In this document: piece by piece, positions 17,165-24,806 of the stretch
Position numbering within the stretch: position 1 is the first letter of the stretch
Layout: every line of letters starts with the position of its first letter
Source of the DNA: an uncultured Gammaproteobacteria bacterium
GTDB lineage: Bacteria > Pseudomonadota > Gammaproteobacteria > PS1 > Pseudothioglobaceae
DNA length: 64,000 nt
Direction of reading: 5' to 3'
NCBI GenBank assembly: GCA_902511025.1
Contig: CABXDP010000001.1
Span: 1-64,000 of the forward strand
Program-made: the position numbers and the translations under genes
The notes under the pieces: generated by a model
Seen by the model: only the letters and a program-made list of their open reading frames with translations
Told to the model about the DNA's origin: nothing
Database searches by the model: none

Positions 17165-18451
17165 ATGAAAGTAGTTGTTCTTGGTGCTGGAATTATCGGC
17201 ACAACATCCGCTTATTTTTTAGCAAAACAGGGCCATGAAGTCACTGTTATTGACCGGCAGGATAGTGTTTCAATGGAAACTAGTCACGCCAATGCAGGCT
17301 GTCTGTCTTACGGATTTACATCGCCTTGGGCTTCTCCAGGACTACCATTTAGTGTTCTCAAGTGGGTCTTAACTGGGCGCTCTCCACTCATCATTAATCC
17401 AAACATGAGTGTTGAGACCATAAAGTTTATATATCGCATCTATAAAAACTGTAATTCACGTAGTTATGAAATCAATAAAAGTCGAATGCTAAGGGTGGCC
17501 AATTACTCTCAGAAAGCACTCTTAGAAATTGAGACAGATTTTGATCTTTATTATGAACAAAAGAAACAAGGCTCTCTTCAACTTTTTTGGGATTCAAAAG
17601 AGATCGAAAAAGTGCAAAAAGATATTGCAATTTTAGATAAATTTAATATTAATTCAAAGATTCTAAGTGCTGAAGAATGCGTCAAGATTGAGCCTGGACT
17701 CCAATACGTTAAAAATAAACTCGCTGGCGGAATCCAATTTATGGATGACTTTACTGGTAATTGCTACTTGTTTTCAACTGAGGTCTATAAAAAATGTGTT
17801 GAAATGGGGGTTAATTTTGAGTTCAATACTGAAATTAAATCCTTACAAATCAGTAATGATAGAATCGCTTCAGTTTCAACGGATAGAGGTGAAATTAAAG
17901 CAGATTGTTATTCAGTATCACTCGGAAGCTACTCAACTAAAATCCTCTCAAAGATTGGCATTGAGATTCCTATATATCCTGTTAAAGGTTATTCAATTAC
18001 GCTGCCCGTCTTATCTAATGAGGATGCTCCTCAGTCTACAATTATGGATGAAAAAAACAAGATTGCCATAACTAGGCTAGGAGACAGAATTAGAGTCGCT
18101 GGTATGGCTCACCTAACTGATTTTGATAAAAACCTGAGAGCTAAATCATTAGATTCGTTGATGAACGGTCTGGACCTATTATTTCCCAAAAGTTATGAGT
18201 CTTCTAAAGAGACGAATTTTTGGACAGGTTTTCGACCTAGCACTCCTGATGGGACTCCCATTATTGGCCCTACTCACTTCAATAACTTGTTTCTTAACAC
18301 GGGTCATGGAACGCTTGGATGGACAATGTCCGCTGGTTCTGGCAAACTGTTAGCTAACCTTGTCTCAGGAATTGATCCTGAAATCTCTACAGAAGGGATT
18401 GACATGAGTCGATACAGATTTTCAAACAAGATGATAAAAAATTATGGCTAG
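17165..18451 (+). CDS. dadA: D-amino acid dehydrogenase (DadA)
   Basis: This FAD-dependent dehydrogenase oxidises D-alanine and other D-amino acids to 2-oxoacids and passes electrons to the respiratory chain. The FAD motif VVVLGAGIIGTTSAYFLA is at the N-terminus, with SHANAGCLSYGFTSPWASPG next to it and the C-terminal box TGFRPSTPDGTPIIGPT...GHGTLGWTMSAGSG. At 428 residues it is full length. It overlaps alr by 8 bases, giving a coupled L-to-D-alanine-to-pyruvate route. Confidence 0.95.
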   Translation: MKVVVLGAGIIGTTSAYFLAKQGHEVTVIDRQDSVSMETSHANAGCLSYGFTSPWASPGLPFSVLKWVLTGRSPLIINPNMSVETIKFIYRIYKNCNSRSYEINKSRMLRVANYSQKALLEIETDFDLYYEQKKQGSLQLFWDSKEIEKVQKDIAILDKFNINSKILSAEECVKIEPGLQYVKNKLAGGIQFMDDFTGNCYLFSTEVYKKCVEMGVNFEFNTEIKSLQISNDRIASVSTDRGEIKADCYSVSLGSYSTKILSKIGIEIPIYPVKGYSITLPVLSNEDAPQSTIMDEKNKIAITRLGDRIRVAGMAHLTDFDKNLRAKSLDSLMNGLDLLFPKSYESSKETNFWTGFRPSTPDGTPIIGPTHFNNLFLNTGHGTLGWTMSAGSGKLLANLVSGIDPEISTEGIDMSRYRFSNKMIKNYG

Positions 18452-19523
18452 GAATTGTGTTGCATCAATTAATCTAAATGCAATCAAAAAAAACTACCTT
18501 TACGCTAAGTCTCTCGCTCCTAAATCAAATGCCATAGCCATTATTAAAGGTAACGCCTATGGTCATGGTGCAATCAAAGTTGCTAGCCATCTTGAAACAT
18601 CTGCTGATTGTTTTGGAGTGGCATGCATCGAGGAGGCATTAGATTTAACAAATGCTGGCATTTTGAAAGCGCCCATCCTACTTTTAGAGGGTGTTTTTGA
18701 AAAATCTGAGCTGAGCTTGGTTGACAGAAATAGCTTCTGGATGGTAGTTTGCAATACCGCACAGATTGAATGGATTCTGAAAAGTAAGCCAATTAATAAA
18801 TATGATATTTTTGTAAAGATCGATACAGGAATGGGACGATTAGGCTTTCAAGAAGTGGACTCGATTAAAGTCATCAGCGCCTTAGAAAAATCAAATAACG
18901 TTAGAAAAATAACATTAATGACTCACTTCTCAAGTGCGGATAATCAAGAAAGTGATTCAACAAAGACTCAAATCAATAAGTTTAATCAAATTATTGAAAC
19001 AAAACAAAACGATCAATCACTTTCAAATTCTGCTGCCATAATGGCGTTTACTGAGACCCACCGTGAATTCACTCGACCTGGGATTATGCTCTATGGATCA
19101 TCTCCATTTTCGTTTGATGAACAGCCTAATGAATTGATTCCAGCAATGACTCTTGAAACTTCACTGATCTCACTAAAAAAATTTAAATCAGGAGATACAA
19201 TTGGTTATGGTGAGAGGTATGTTTGTAAGAAGGATACTTTGATTGGTGTTGCTGCAATTGGTTATGCTGATGGATACCCAAGAAGTGCTAAAGATGGTAC
19301 CCCTGTCTTCATTAATGGAGGTATTGCAAGGCTTGCTGGAAGAGTTTCTATGGACATGATAACTATTGACCTTACAGGCATTAATAGTCCACAAATTGGA
19401 GATCGCGTAGAGCTTTTTGGTTCGAATGTTTCAATCGACGAAGTCGCTCAATATTGCGATACAATCTCCTATGAAATTTTTTCTCAAATAACGAGTCGTG
19501 TTTATAAAACTTATGTGCCATAG
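18444..19523 (+). CDS. alr: Alanine racemase
   Basis: A fold-type III PLP racemase. The PLP Lys is in AIIKGNAYGHG (usually KANAYGHG, here with Gly), the second catalytic Tyr is in AAIGYADGYPR, and VSMDMITIDLT lies near the C-terminus. At 359 residues it is complete. Overlap with dadA means it probably acts as the catabolic racemase (DadX role), though if it is the only copy in the genome it would also supply D-Ala for peptidoglycan. Confidence 0.95.
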   Translation: MARNCVASINLNAIKKNYLYAKSLAPKSNAIAIIKGNAYGHGAIKVASHLETSADCFGVACIEEALDLTNAGILKAPILLLEGVFEKSELSLVDRNSFWMVVCNTAQIEWILKSKPINKYDIFVKIDTGMGRLGFQEVDSIKVISALEKSNNVRKITLMTHFSSADNQESDSTKTQINKFNQIIETKQNDQSLSNSAAIMAFTETHREFTRPGIMLYGSSPFSFDEQPNELIPAMTLETSLISLKKFKSGDTIGYGERYVCKKDTLIGVAAIGYADGYPRSAKDGTPVFINGGIARLAGRVSMDMITIDLTGINSPQIGDRVELFGSNVSIDEVAQYCDTISYEIFSQITSRVYKTYVP

Positions 19524-19573
19524 TTTTTCAAATACTAATATAATTCAAGTCATATTCATCAAACCAATTAGAT

Positions 19574-20389
19574 ATGTTGTCTCAAAATCAAATTTCCTCT
19601 TTCAATAGAGATGGCTATCTCGTTGTAGAAGATTTTCTAGATAAAGAGCAAAGGGAGCTTATCATTAATCGTGCTCAGGATATGATTGAAGACTTTGACC
19701 CCACTTCATCAAGCTCTATCTTTACAACCAATGAGCAGGAAAGAGCAAGCGACGAGTATTTTTTAAAGTCTGGAAATCAGATTAGATTTTTCTTTGAAGA
19801 AAAAGCGATAGATAGCAAAGGAAACTTTACAGTCCCAAAACAGCAATCGATCAACAAAATTGGTCATGCTCAGCACGCTCTAGATCCCACCTACAAGAAG
19901 GTCATCAATTCACTTGATATTCCTTCAATGGGTAAGCAATTAGGAATTGAAAAGCCTAGACAGCTTCAATCTATGCATATTTTCAAGCAACCAAACATAG
20001 GCGGTGAGGTTGGGCTTCATCAAGACTCAACCTTTCTTTATACGACGCCGATGAGCTGTATTGGCTTTTGGATGGCGCTCGAGGACGCTACTATTGAAAA
20101 TGGTTGTCTTCAAGCTATGACCGGAGGACACAAATTACCTCTGAAAAAGCGCTTTAAATTGGCCCAGTCAGGAGGTACAGAGTTTGAAGTTCTAGATGAA
20201 AGTCCTTGGCCAAATCATCAACTTGACCTTCTAGAAGTTAAGGCAGGTACTCTTGTAATTCTTCATGGGCAGTTGCCTCATTATAGCGCAGAGAATACTT
20301 CAAATAAATCCAGGCAAGCTTACAGCATTCATCTGGTCGATTCAAATTGCCATTACGCCGAAGATAATTGGCTACAATCTGAAATATAA
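19574..20389 (+). CDS. Phytanoyl-CoA dioxygenase family protein (PHYHD1-like)
   Basis: An Fe(II)/2-oxoglutarate oxygenase of 271 residues. The metal ligands are H149 and D151 in VGLHQDSTFLYTTP and the distal His in LHGQLPHYSAE (H236). The 2-oxoglutarate Arg is in NKSRQAYSIHLVD (R247). ALEDATIENGCLQAM and the C-terminal NWLQ are very like animal PHYHD1 and its bacterial homologues. The substrate is unknown. It lies 50 bases after alr and 23 bases before a cupin gene, in a run of same-strand small-molecule genes. Confidence 0.88.
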   Translation: MLSQNQISSFNRDGYLVVEDFLDKEQRELIINRAQDMIEDFDPTSSSSIFTTNEQERASDEYFLKSGNQIRFFFEEKAIDSKGNFTVPKQQSINKIGHAQHALDPTYKKVINSLDIPSMGKQLGIEKPRQLQSMHIFKQPNIGGEVGLHQDSTFLYTTPMSCIGFWMALEDATIENGCLQAMTGGHKLPLKKRFKLAQSGGTEFEVLDESPWPNHQLDLLEVKAGTLVILHGQLPHYSAENTSNKSRQAYSIHLVDSNCHYAEDNWLQSEI

Positions 20390-20412
20390 CTGTATTAATT
20401 CAATGCTTAAAT

Positions 20413-20766
20413 ATGAAAGATAGACAAGTTATAGATATTCACAACATAGAGTTTAAACCTTTTGATCGGTATGGCTCAACTGTTCCAAAAATGAGTTGGC
20501 ATATCATAAGCTATAACCAAACTAGTGGCCAAGGGAGTTACGTACTTAAAATGGAGCCAGGCGCTCAAACTGTCCCGCATATGCATATGGGTTTTGAAGA
20601 ATTTTTAATGATTGAAGGTGAGTTGATTGATTCGGATGGAACTGTCTTTAAAAGTGGTGAATTTGTTTCCTTTGAGCCTGGAAGCAAGCACTCTTCATAT
20701 TCTAAAAATGGGGCATTGATTGTGGTCTTTCAAAGAGGGCTCAATGAGGCCACTGATGAAGACTAA
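20413..20766 (+). CDS. Single-domain cupin protein
   Basis: The 117-residue protein has the two cupin motifs: VPHMHMGFEEFLMIEGEL with His and Glu metal ligands, and FKSGEFVSFEPGSKHSSYS with the last His. It is probably a small metal-dependent enzyme or sensor; substrate unknown. It sits between the PHYHD1-like oxygenase and the AA_synth gene with short gaps (23 and 19 bases), so joint transcription is likely. Confidence 0.85.
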   Translation: MKDRQVIDIHNIEFKPFDRYGSTVPKMSWHIISYNQTSGQGSYVLKMEPGAQTVPHMHMGFEEFLMIEGELIDSDGTVFKSGEFVSFEPGSKHSSYSKNGALIVVFQRGLNEATDED

Positions 20767-20785
20767 TTAATACGGGAGCTAAATA

Positions 20786-21400
20786 ATGCCAGCAGAAATA
20801 AGAAAAACTCTTTTACATGTTGAAACAACAATGGTTGAGGGTAACAAAAAAGCTCAAAAACCACTGATTCTAATTGCAGCAGTGGCTGTTATTAAAAATC
20901 CATGGGTTGACCTGAATAGCCCAAATAAATTTGTTGATGACCTCAAGCCAGGTATTTTAGATGTTGCGCCCGGCCTTGGAGAAATGCTTACATCTATGAT
21001 CATTAATGAGTCCGGATCCGGTGAGAATGTTGAGGGGTATGGAAAGTCAGCCGTGGTTGGCCTAAAAGGGGAAATTGAGCACGCTTCAGGAATCATTCAT
21101 ACGCTTCGATTTGGTAATTATTATCGAGAAGCAGTTGGTGCTAAATCTTATCTTTCCTTTTGTAATACTCGCTCTGGTGCAAATGCCCCTATTATGATTC
21201 CATTGATGGATAAGAATGATGCTGGACGACGATCTCATTACTTGACCATTCAGCTTTCAATTCCAGATGCACCAAATGATGATGAAATTGTAGTTGCTCT
21301 TGGGGCTTCCATTGGAGGCAGGCCTCATCATAGGATTGGTGATCGATACCAAGATCTCAAAGACTTAGGTCACGATCTAGATAACCCAGCTAGCGTCTAG
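20786..21400 (+). CDS. AA_synth (amino acid synthesis) family protein
   Basis: The 204-residue protein begins MPAEIRKTLLHVETTMVEGN and continues LILIAAVAVIKNPW, the pattern of the PF06684 family. That family is named for a loose link to amino acid synthesis, but its reaction is not established. A clear RBS (ACGGGAGCTAA) precedes the ATG. The gene ends 4 bases from the convergent MFS gene. The family call is firm; the function is unknown, and the context suggests catabolism of a small amide or amino-acid-like compound. Confidence 0.8.
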   Translation: MPAEIRKTLLHVETTMVEGNKKAQKPLILIAAVAVIKNPWVDLNSPNKFVDDLKPGILDVAPGLGEMLTSMIINESGSGENVEGYGKSAVVGLKGEIEHASGIIHTLRFGNYYREAVGAKSYLSFCNTRSGANAPIMIPLMDKNDAGRRSHYLTIQLSIPDAPNDDEIVVALGASIGGRPHHRIGDRYQDLKDLGHDLDNPASV

Positions 21401-21404
21401 GTTG

Positions 21405-22658
21405 TCAACTCTCAGTATCGAGTTGAGATTCTAGAGCCTCTTCAGCGATTACCTCCATTCCAATAACACTTGGCCTTTGTGTCATGACCTGGAAGTTGGC
21501 TTGATCGGACTCATCCACATCGTCAGTGATGAACATCATTGAGAAAACGATAGCTGCGATCAATAGGTGGACAAAAATGAGATAAATGAGGAATCCCGAG
21601 CTATCGAATAAGTCAATGAAGTAACTCATCGAGAGAGGCCCTAATGATGCAAATACACTGTAAACCAATACAATGGTCCCGCTGGCACTGACCATTTGAC
21701 TGGGCCTTAAACGGTCGTTCGTTTGAGCAACTCCGAGTGAATACAAAGGCAACGTGCTGGCTCCAATGAGACCATTCAAAATTAAAAAAACAGTTTTTGA
21801 AAATTCAAATAATGAAAGTAAAACACAGATCACTGTAACCAAAGCACAACAAAGAAGGATTACTTTTCGACGATCTATCTTGTCTGAGAGCCATCCAAGG
21901 GGCCACTGAGAGGCAGCTCCAAAACCAATGAATAGAGTCATAAATAGAGCAGTCTCAGAAACGCTAAGCCCCGACTTAATTGCATAAATCGTTCCAACTC
22001 CAAAGAAACCAGCTGAGGCAAGTCCTGAGACTCCTATTGTAACTATACCTGAAGGAGATGCCTTCCATAATTCACTGATTCCAAGAGACTCCTGTATTTC
22101 CGTATCTGGAGCTTTAATTTCGGTCAAAAGGATTGGAATTAATGACACTGAGAGCAAAATAGAGGCTAGAAGAAATAACTGGAAGCCAGAGGGATCATCA
22201 ATTGCAAACAATCCCTGGCCAAGCGCAAGGCCACCCCAAACTACACCCATATGGATAGAGAAGATTTGACCCCTATTTTCGTTGGAAGATATCGAGTTCA
22301 GCCAACCTTCTACAATAATCATTATTCCCGCAATACAAAACCCCGATAAAAAACGAGAAACAAACCATACCGGGGGCTCGATAAACAATATCTGCAAAAG
22401 GATTGCTGTTGATGCAATTGATGCGTAAGCTGCATAAGTTCGAATTTGTCCAGTTTTTCTTATCTGTCTTGGCGAAATCATGGAGCTTATAAAAGCGCCT
22501 ACAAAATAGCCCGACATAACCAAACCCGTTGTCAAAACTGAAAAACCCTCATAGTCTGCTCTCCAGCTACTCAGGGTTCCTTGAAGGCCGTTACCTAGTC
22601 CAATAAAAAGAATGCCTAAAAATAGAGGCCAAATTGTCCGCATCACAACTGTTAACAT
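21405..22658 (-). CDS. MFS transporter (YcaD-like)
   Basis: The 417-residue product has about 12 hydrophobic helices. An opening of IGLGNGLQGTLSSWRADYEG and the loop GWLSDKIDRRKVILLCC, matching the MFS motif between TM6/TM8-type segments, place it near the YcaD group. The C-terminus is a polar 35-residue tail. The substrate cannot be read from sequence. It is convergent with the alr-PhyH-cupin-AA_synth run and may import or export a related compound. Confidence 0.82.
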   Translation of the reverse strand: MLTVVMRTIWPLFLGILFIGLGNGLQGTLSSWRADYEGFSVLTTGLVMSGYFVGAFISSMISPRQIRKTGQIRTYAAYASIASTAILLQILFIEPPVWFVSRFLSGFCIAGIMIIVEGWLNSISSNENRGQIFSIHMGVVWGGLALGQGLFAIDDPSGFQLFLLASILLSVSLIPILLTEIKAPDTEIQESLGISELWKASPSGIVTIGVSGLASAGFFGVGTIYAIKSGLSVSETALFMTLFIGFGAASQWPLGWLSDKIDRRKVILLCCALVTVICVLLSLFEFSKTVFLILNGLIGASTLPLYSLGVAQTNDRLRPSQMVSASGTIVLVYSVFASLGPLSMSYFIDLFDSSGFLIYLIFVHLLIAAIVFSMMFITDDVDESDQANFQVMTQRPSVIGMEVIAEEALESQLDTES

Positions 22659-22747
22659 ATTCTATTACTCAGAGATAGGTTTAAAAAAACACGCGAATTA
22701 TAGAGCAATTTATTATTCTAATTTAATAATATGCAAAAAAGTTTTTA

Positions 22748-23044
22748 ATGATTGATATTCCTAAGAAAATTTGGACTGTATACCTGCTTAAATGCAGTGA
22801 CAAATCGTTGTACTGCGGGATCACAAACAACTTAGATAATCGATTGAAACAACACAGAGGGGAATTACCGGGCGGAGCAAAGTATACTCGCTCTAGAGCG
22901 CCATTTAAATTGGTATATCAAGAAAAACGTAATTCAAGGAGCGAGGCACTAAAAAGAGAGTTGGTGATTAAAAAAATGTCGAGAAACGCTAAGCTTGAAC
23001 TAATTAGAAATAGAATTAGTTCTGAAGTTGATTTAAGTCATTAA
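22748..23044 (+). CDS. GIY-YIG endonuclease-domain protein (YhbQ/UPF0213 type)
   Basis: The 98-residue protein consists of a single GIY-YIG domain. WTVYLLKCSDKSLYCGITNN carries the GIY and YIG-equivalent motifs, followed by the catalytic Arg region NRLKQHR, AKYTRSRAPFKLVY and a Glu in SEALKRELVIK. YhbQ-type proteins are linked to DNA or nucleotide processing, but the exact role is not settled. The 3' end overlaps the convergent peroxiredoxin gene by 29 bases. Confidence 0.88.
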   Translation: MIDIPKKIWTVYLLKCSDKSLYCGITNNLDNRLKQHRGELPGGAKYTRSRAPFKLVYQEKRNSRSEALKRELVIKKMSRNAKLELIRNRISSEVDLSH

Positions 23045-23540
23045 GTACCATTTGAGAGTGTGTGCTGGGCTTGACTGAAAGATATATTTTGGCAATTTTG
23101 CCTTCAGGATCAATAATAAAAGTGTTTCTCTTGGAGGACTTAAAGCTGATGAAGTTGTTAAGTGAATCATACGCCTTGGATACGCTACCACCCTGGTCTG
23201 AGAGCAGTGAAAATTGCAAATTATTCTTTTCAGCAAAACGTTTGTGAGATTCGACGCTATCTAGGCTAACTCCAAAAACAGTAGATCTGCTTGCGATAAT
23301 TCTCTCTACCGCGTCACGAAAGTCACAGGCCTGAGTGGTACATCCAGGGGTATCGTCTTTAGGGTAGAAATACAAAATTACCCAACTGCCCTTGTAATCA
23401 CTTAAGTCATGAGAGATATTGTTCTGGTCACTAAGAATAAAATTTGGCGCCTGACTACCAACGCTTAAAGAGGCGAAACTACCCAAGGAAATGGACACAA
23501 AAAGGAGTGAAACAAATGATTGCTTTAAATTTCTTAACAT
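23016..23540 (-). CDS. Exported peroxiredoxin of the Bcp/PrxQ type
   Basis: A thiol peroxidase with peroxidatic C67 and resolving C72 in DDTPGCTTQACDFRD, the Bcp spacing, followed by FGVSLDSVESHKRFAEKNNL. The N-terminus (LKQSFVSLLFVSISLGSFAS) looks like a signal peptide, which ordinary Bcp lacks, so it probably works in the periplasm. At 174 residues it equals Bcp plus a leader. Its 3' end overlaps the GIY-YIG gene. Confidence 0.9.
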   Translation of the reverse strand: MLRNLKQSFVSLLFVSISLGSFASLSVGSQAPNFILSDQNNISHDLSDYKGSWVILYFYPKDDTPGCTTQACDFRDAVERIIASRSTVFGVSLDSVESHKRFAEKNNLQFSLLSDQGGSVSKAYDSLNNFISFKSSKRNTFIIDPEGKIAKIYLSVKPSTHSQMVLNDLNQLQN

Positions 23541-23566
23541 GTGTAAAAAAATCTTATACTAACTGA

Positions 23567-23731
23567 TTAGGGTTTTGTAAAGGAAATTAAGTCTGAATAG
23601 TCTTTATTGCTGCCTTTGGCACTTAGATACCAATTCATAGCCTTCACAAGTTGCTTTTCATCAATATTGTTTCTTCTGCAATATGATATGGTTGATTTTT
23701 TTAGCGTATTTTTTGTCATTGTTTTTTTCAT
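23567..23731 (-). CDS. Possible small protein, 54 residues
   Basis: A minus-strand ATG frame gives MKKTMTKNTLKKSTISYCRR, then KQLVKAMNWYLSAKGSNKDYSDL. It is basic with a possible amphipathic helix and a faint Sel1-repeat flavour (AMNWYLSAKG). No Shine-Dalgarno is visible. The product-like composition makes a small gene possible, but no family is recognised. It lies just before a GC-rich structured stretch on the same strand, whose transcript it could follow. Confidence 0.3.
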   Translation of the reverse strand: MKKTMTKNTLKKSTISYCRRNNIDEKQLVKAMNWYLSAKGSNKDYSDLISFTKP

Positions 23732-23753
23732 TTTTTAATTGTTAAGTTGCTTT

Positions 23754-23840
23754 GGTTGGCCGGTAGGAGTAACCTGCCAACCAGAGCGGGTACCTCAAGA
23801 GCCAAACGGAGAGAGAATGGCATAGGTATTCGAGGTTCTT
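23754..23840. ncRNA. Candidate structured RNA, GC-rich island
   Basis: In an AT-rich gap, 23754-23782 forms a strong hairpin: GGTTGGC (23754-23760) with GCCAACC (23776-23782) and an inner AGG/CCT. A second arm pairs ACCTC (23792-23796) with GAGGT (23832-23836), with GCC/GGC inside. The raised GC content and nested pairing suggest a structured RNA or leader. The strand is not known, and no match to 6S, 4.5S, tmRNA or a known riboswitch was recognised. Confidence 0.4.
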
Positions 23841-23864
23841 AAAAATTACACTTAAATAATCTAA

Positions 23865-24004
23865 ATATTGTTTTAGGTATTAGAGACTCACAAAATGGTT
23901 ATGTATAATCTAAGCTAAGCATAGAGAACAATAACGCTCTGTTTAATTAGTAACCTAAAGGGGTAGTAGTTACCAAATAAGTCTCTAATACACTAAAACA
24001 ATAT
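23865..24004. repeat. 140-base element with 24/25-base inverted repeat ends
   Basis: The left arm ATATTGTTTTAGGTATTAGA continues GACT (23865-23888). The right arm (23980-24004) is its exact reverse complement apart from one extra base. The 91-base interior has no gene but holds small stems such as GTAAC/GTTAC. No target duplication flanks it. It could be a MITE-like element or a long-stem non-coding RNA. Confidence 0.75.
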
Positions 24005-24057
24005 GCACATGATAAGCTGCCATTTGTGCCGTCAAATGTTTTCTATATGGAGTTTTG

Positions 24058-24073
24058 ATGAAGACTTAATGAA
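24058..24073 (-). promoter_or_regulatory. Candidate CreB-type operator (direct repeat, 11-base period)
   Basis: On the minus strand the sequence reads TTCAT-TAAGTC-TTCAT, which differs from the E. coli cre tag TTCAC-N6-TTCAC only in the last base of each half. It lies 26 bases upstream of a plausible -35 for the creB-like gene. The 11-base direct-repeat spacing is typical of OmpR-family regulators. Chance occurrence in AT-rich DNA cannot be excluded. Confidence 0.4.
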
Positions 24074-24098
24074 GATTCTTTCTTTTATAAAGTTTTGA

Positions 24099-24126
24099 TT
24101 TACAATGCAATTTTTATTTCTATATT
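24099..24126 (+). promoter_or_regulatory. Predicted promoter of the creBC-like operon
   Basis: TTTACA (24099-24104), a 16-base spacer and TATATT (24121-24126) lie just before the ATG at 24138. The short distance to the start codon would give an almost leaderless transcript. Prediction only. Confidence 0.3.
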
Positions 24127-24137
24127 AAAATCTCATT

Positions 24138-24806
24138 ATGCAAACAATTCTGATAGTAGAAGATGATAAAACCATAGCTGAAAGTATCTGCTTTATTCTC
24201 GAAAAAGACTCTTTCAACTGCAAATGGTTTGACAATGGATCCGATGCGATAGAGTTTCATAAAGACAATGAAGTTGATCTTATTTTATTAGATGTTGGGC
24301 TCCCTGACATGAGTGGCTTTGATTTACTCAGAAAAGTTAGAGAAAAATCAAATATTCCAGTGATTATTATCTCTGCAAGAGACGATGAGTCAGATCAAGT
24401 TCTTGGACTAGAGGGTCTGGGTGCGAATGCATATGTCACAAAGCCTTTGAGCCCAAGGCTTGTGGTTGCCCATGTTCGAGCTCAGCTCAGAATGGTTAAG
24501 CCCGAAGTCAAAAGTGGTGACTCAAAATTCAGTATAAATCACGCCATGCAGCGAGTGGTATTTTTAAATCAGGAGCTAACTTTAACCCCTGCAGAATACA
24601 AGATACTTTCACATCTAGTTAAGAATCCAAACAGAGTCCATTCAAGAGAGTATTTAATGAGTATTATTTGGGACAGGCCTCATGGCTCCGATATCAAGAC
24701 CATAAACACTCACATTAAATCAATACGTAAACGCCTTCATGAGTTGGATGAAGATAACGAATATATCGAGACTCATCGAGGGATAGGATACAGCCTTATT
24801 GAATGA
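24138..24806 (+). CDS. OmpR-family response regulator, CreB-like
   Basis: The receiver domain (residues 1-115) has the acidic pocket VEDD, phospho-acceptor D52 in LILLDVGLPDMSG, and Lys in AYVTKPLS. A winged-helix DNA-binding domain follows (LTPAEYKILSHLVKNPNRVH, IKTINTHIKSIRKRL, THRGIGYSL). It overlaps the kinase gene by 4 bases (ATGA). The kinase partner resembles CreC, so CreB is the best guess, which in enterics responds to carbon metabolism. The downstream neighbours are etfBA. Confidence 0.9.
   Translation: MQTILIVEDDKTIAESICFILEKDSFNCKWFDNGSDAIEFHKDNEVDLILLDVGLPDMSGFDLLRKVREKSNIPVIIISARDDESDQVLGLEGLGANAYVTKPLSPRLVVAHVRAQLRMVKPEVKSGDSKFSINHAMQRVVFLNQELTLTPAEYKILSHLVKNPNRVHSREYLMSIIWDRPHGSDIKTINTHIKSIRKRLHELDEDNEYIETHRGIGYSLIE

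Noticed and set aside
23754-24004. 6S RNA, 4.5S RNA or tmRNA
   Set aside because: Conserved segments of these RNAs are absent: no 4.5S GGAAGCAGCCA-like loop and no tmRNA tRNA-like ends. It was kept as an unassigned structured region.
23865-24004. Intact insertion sequence
   Set aside because: No transposase frame lies inside the 140 bases and no direct target repeat was found at the borders.
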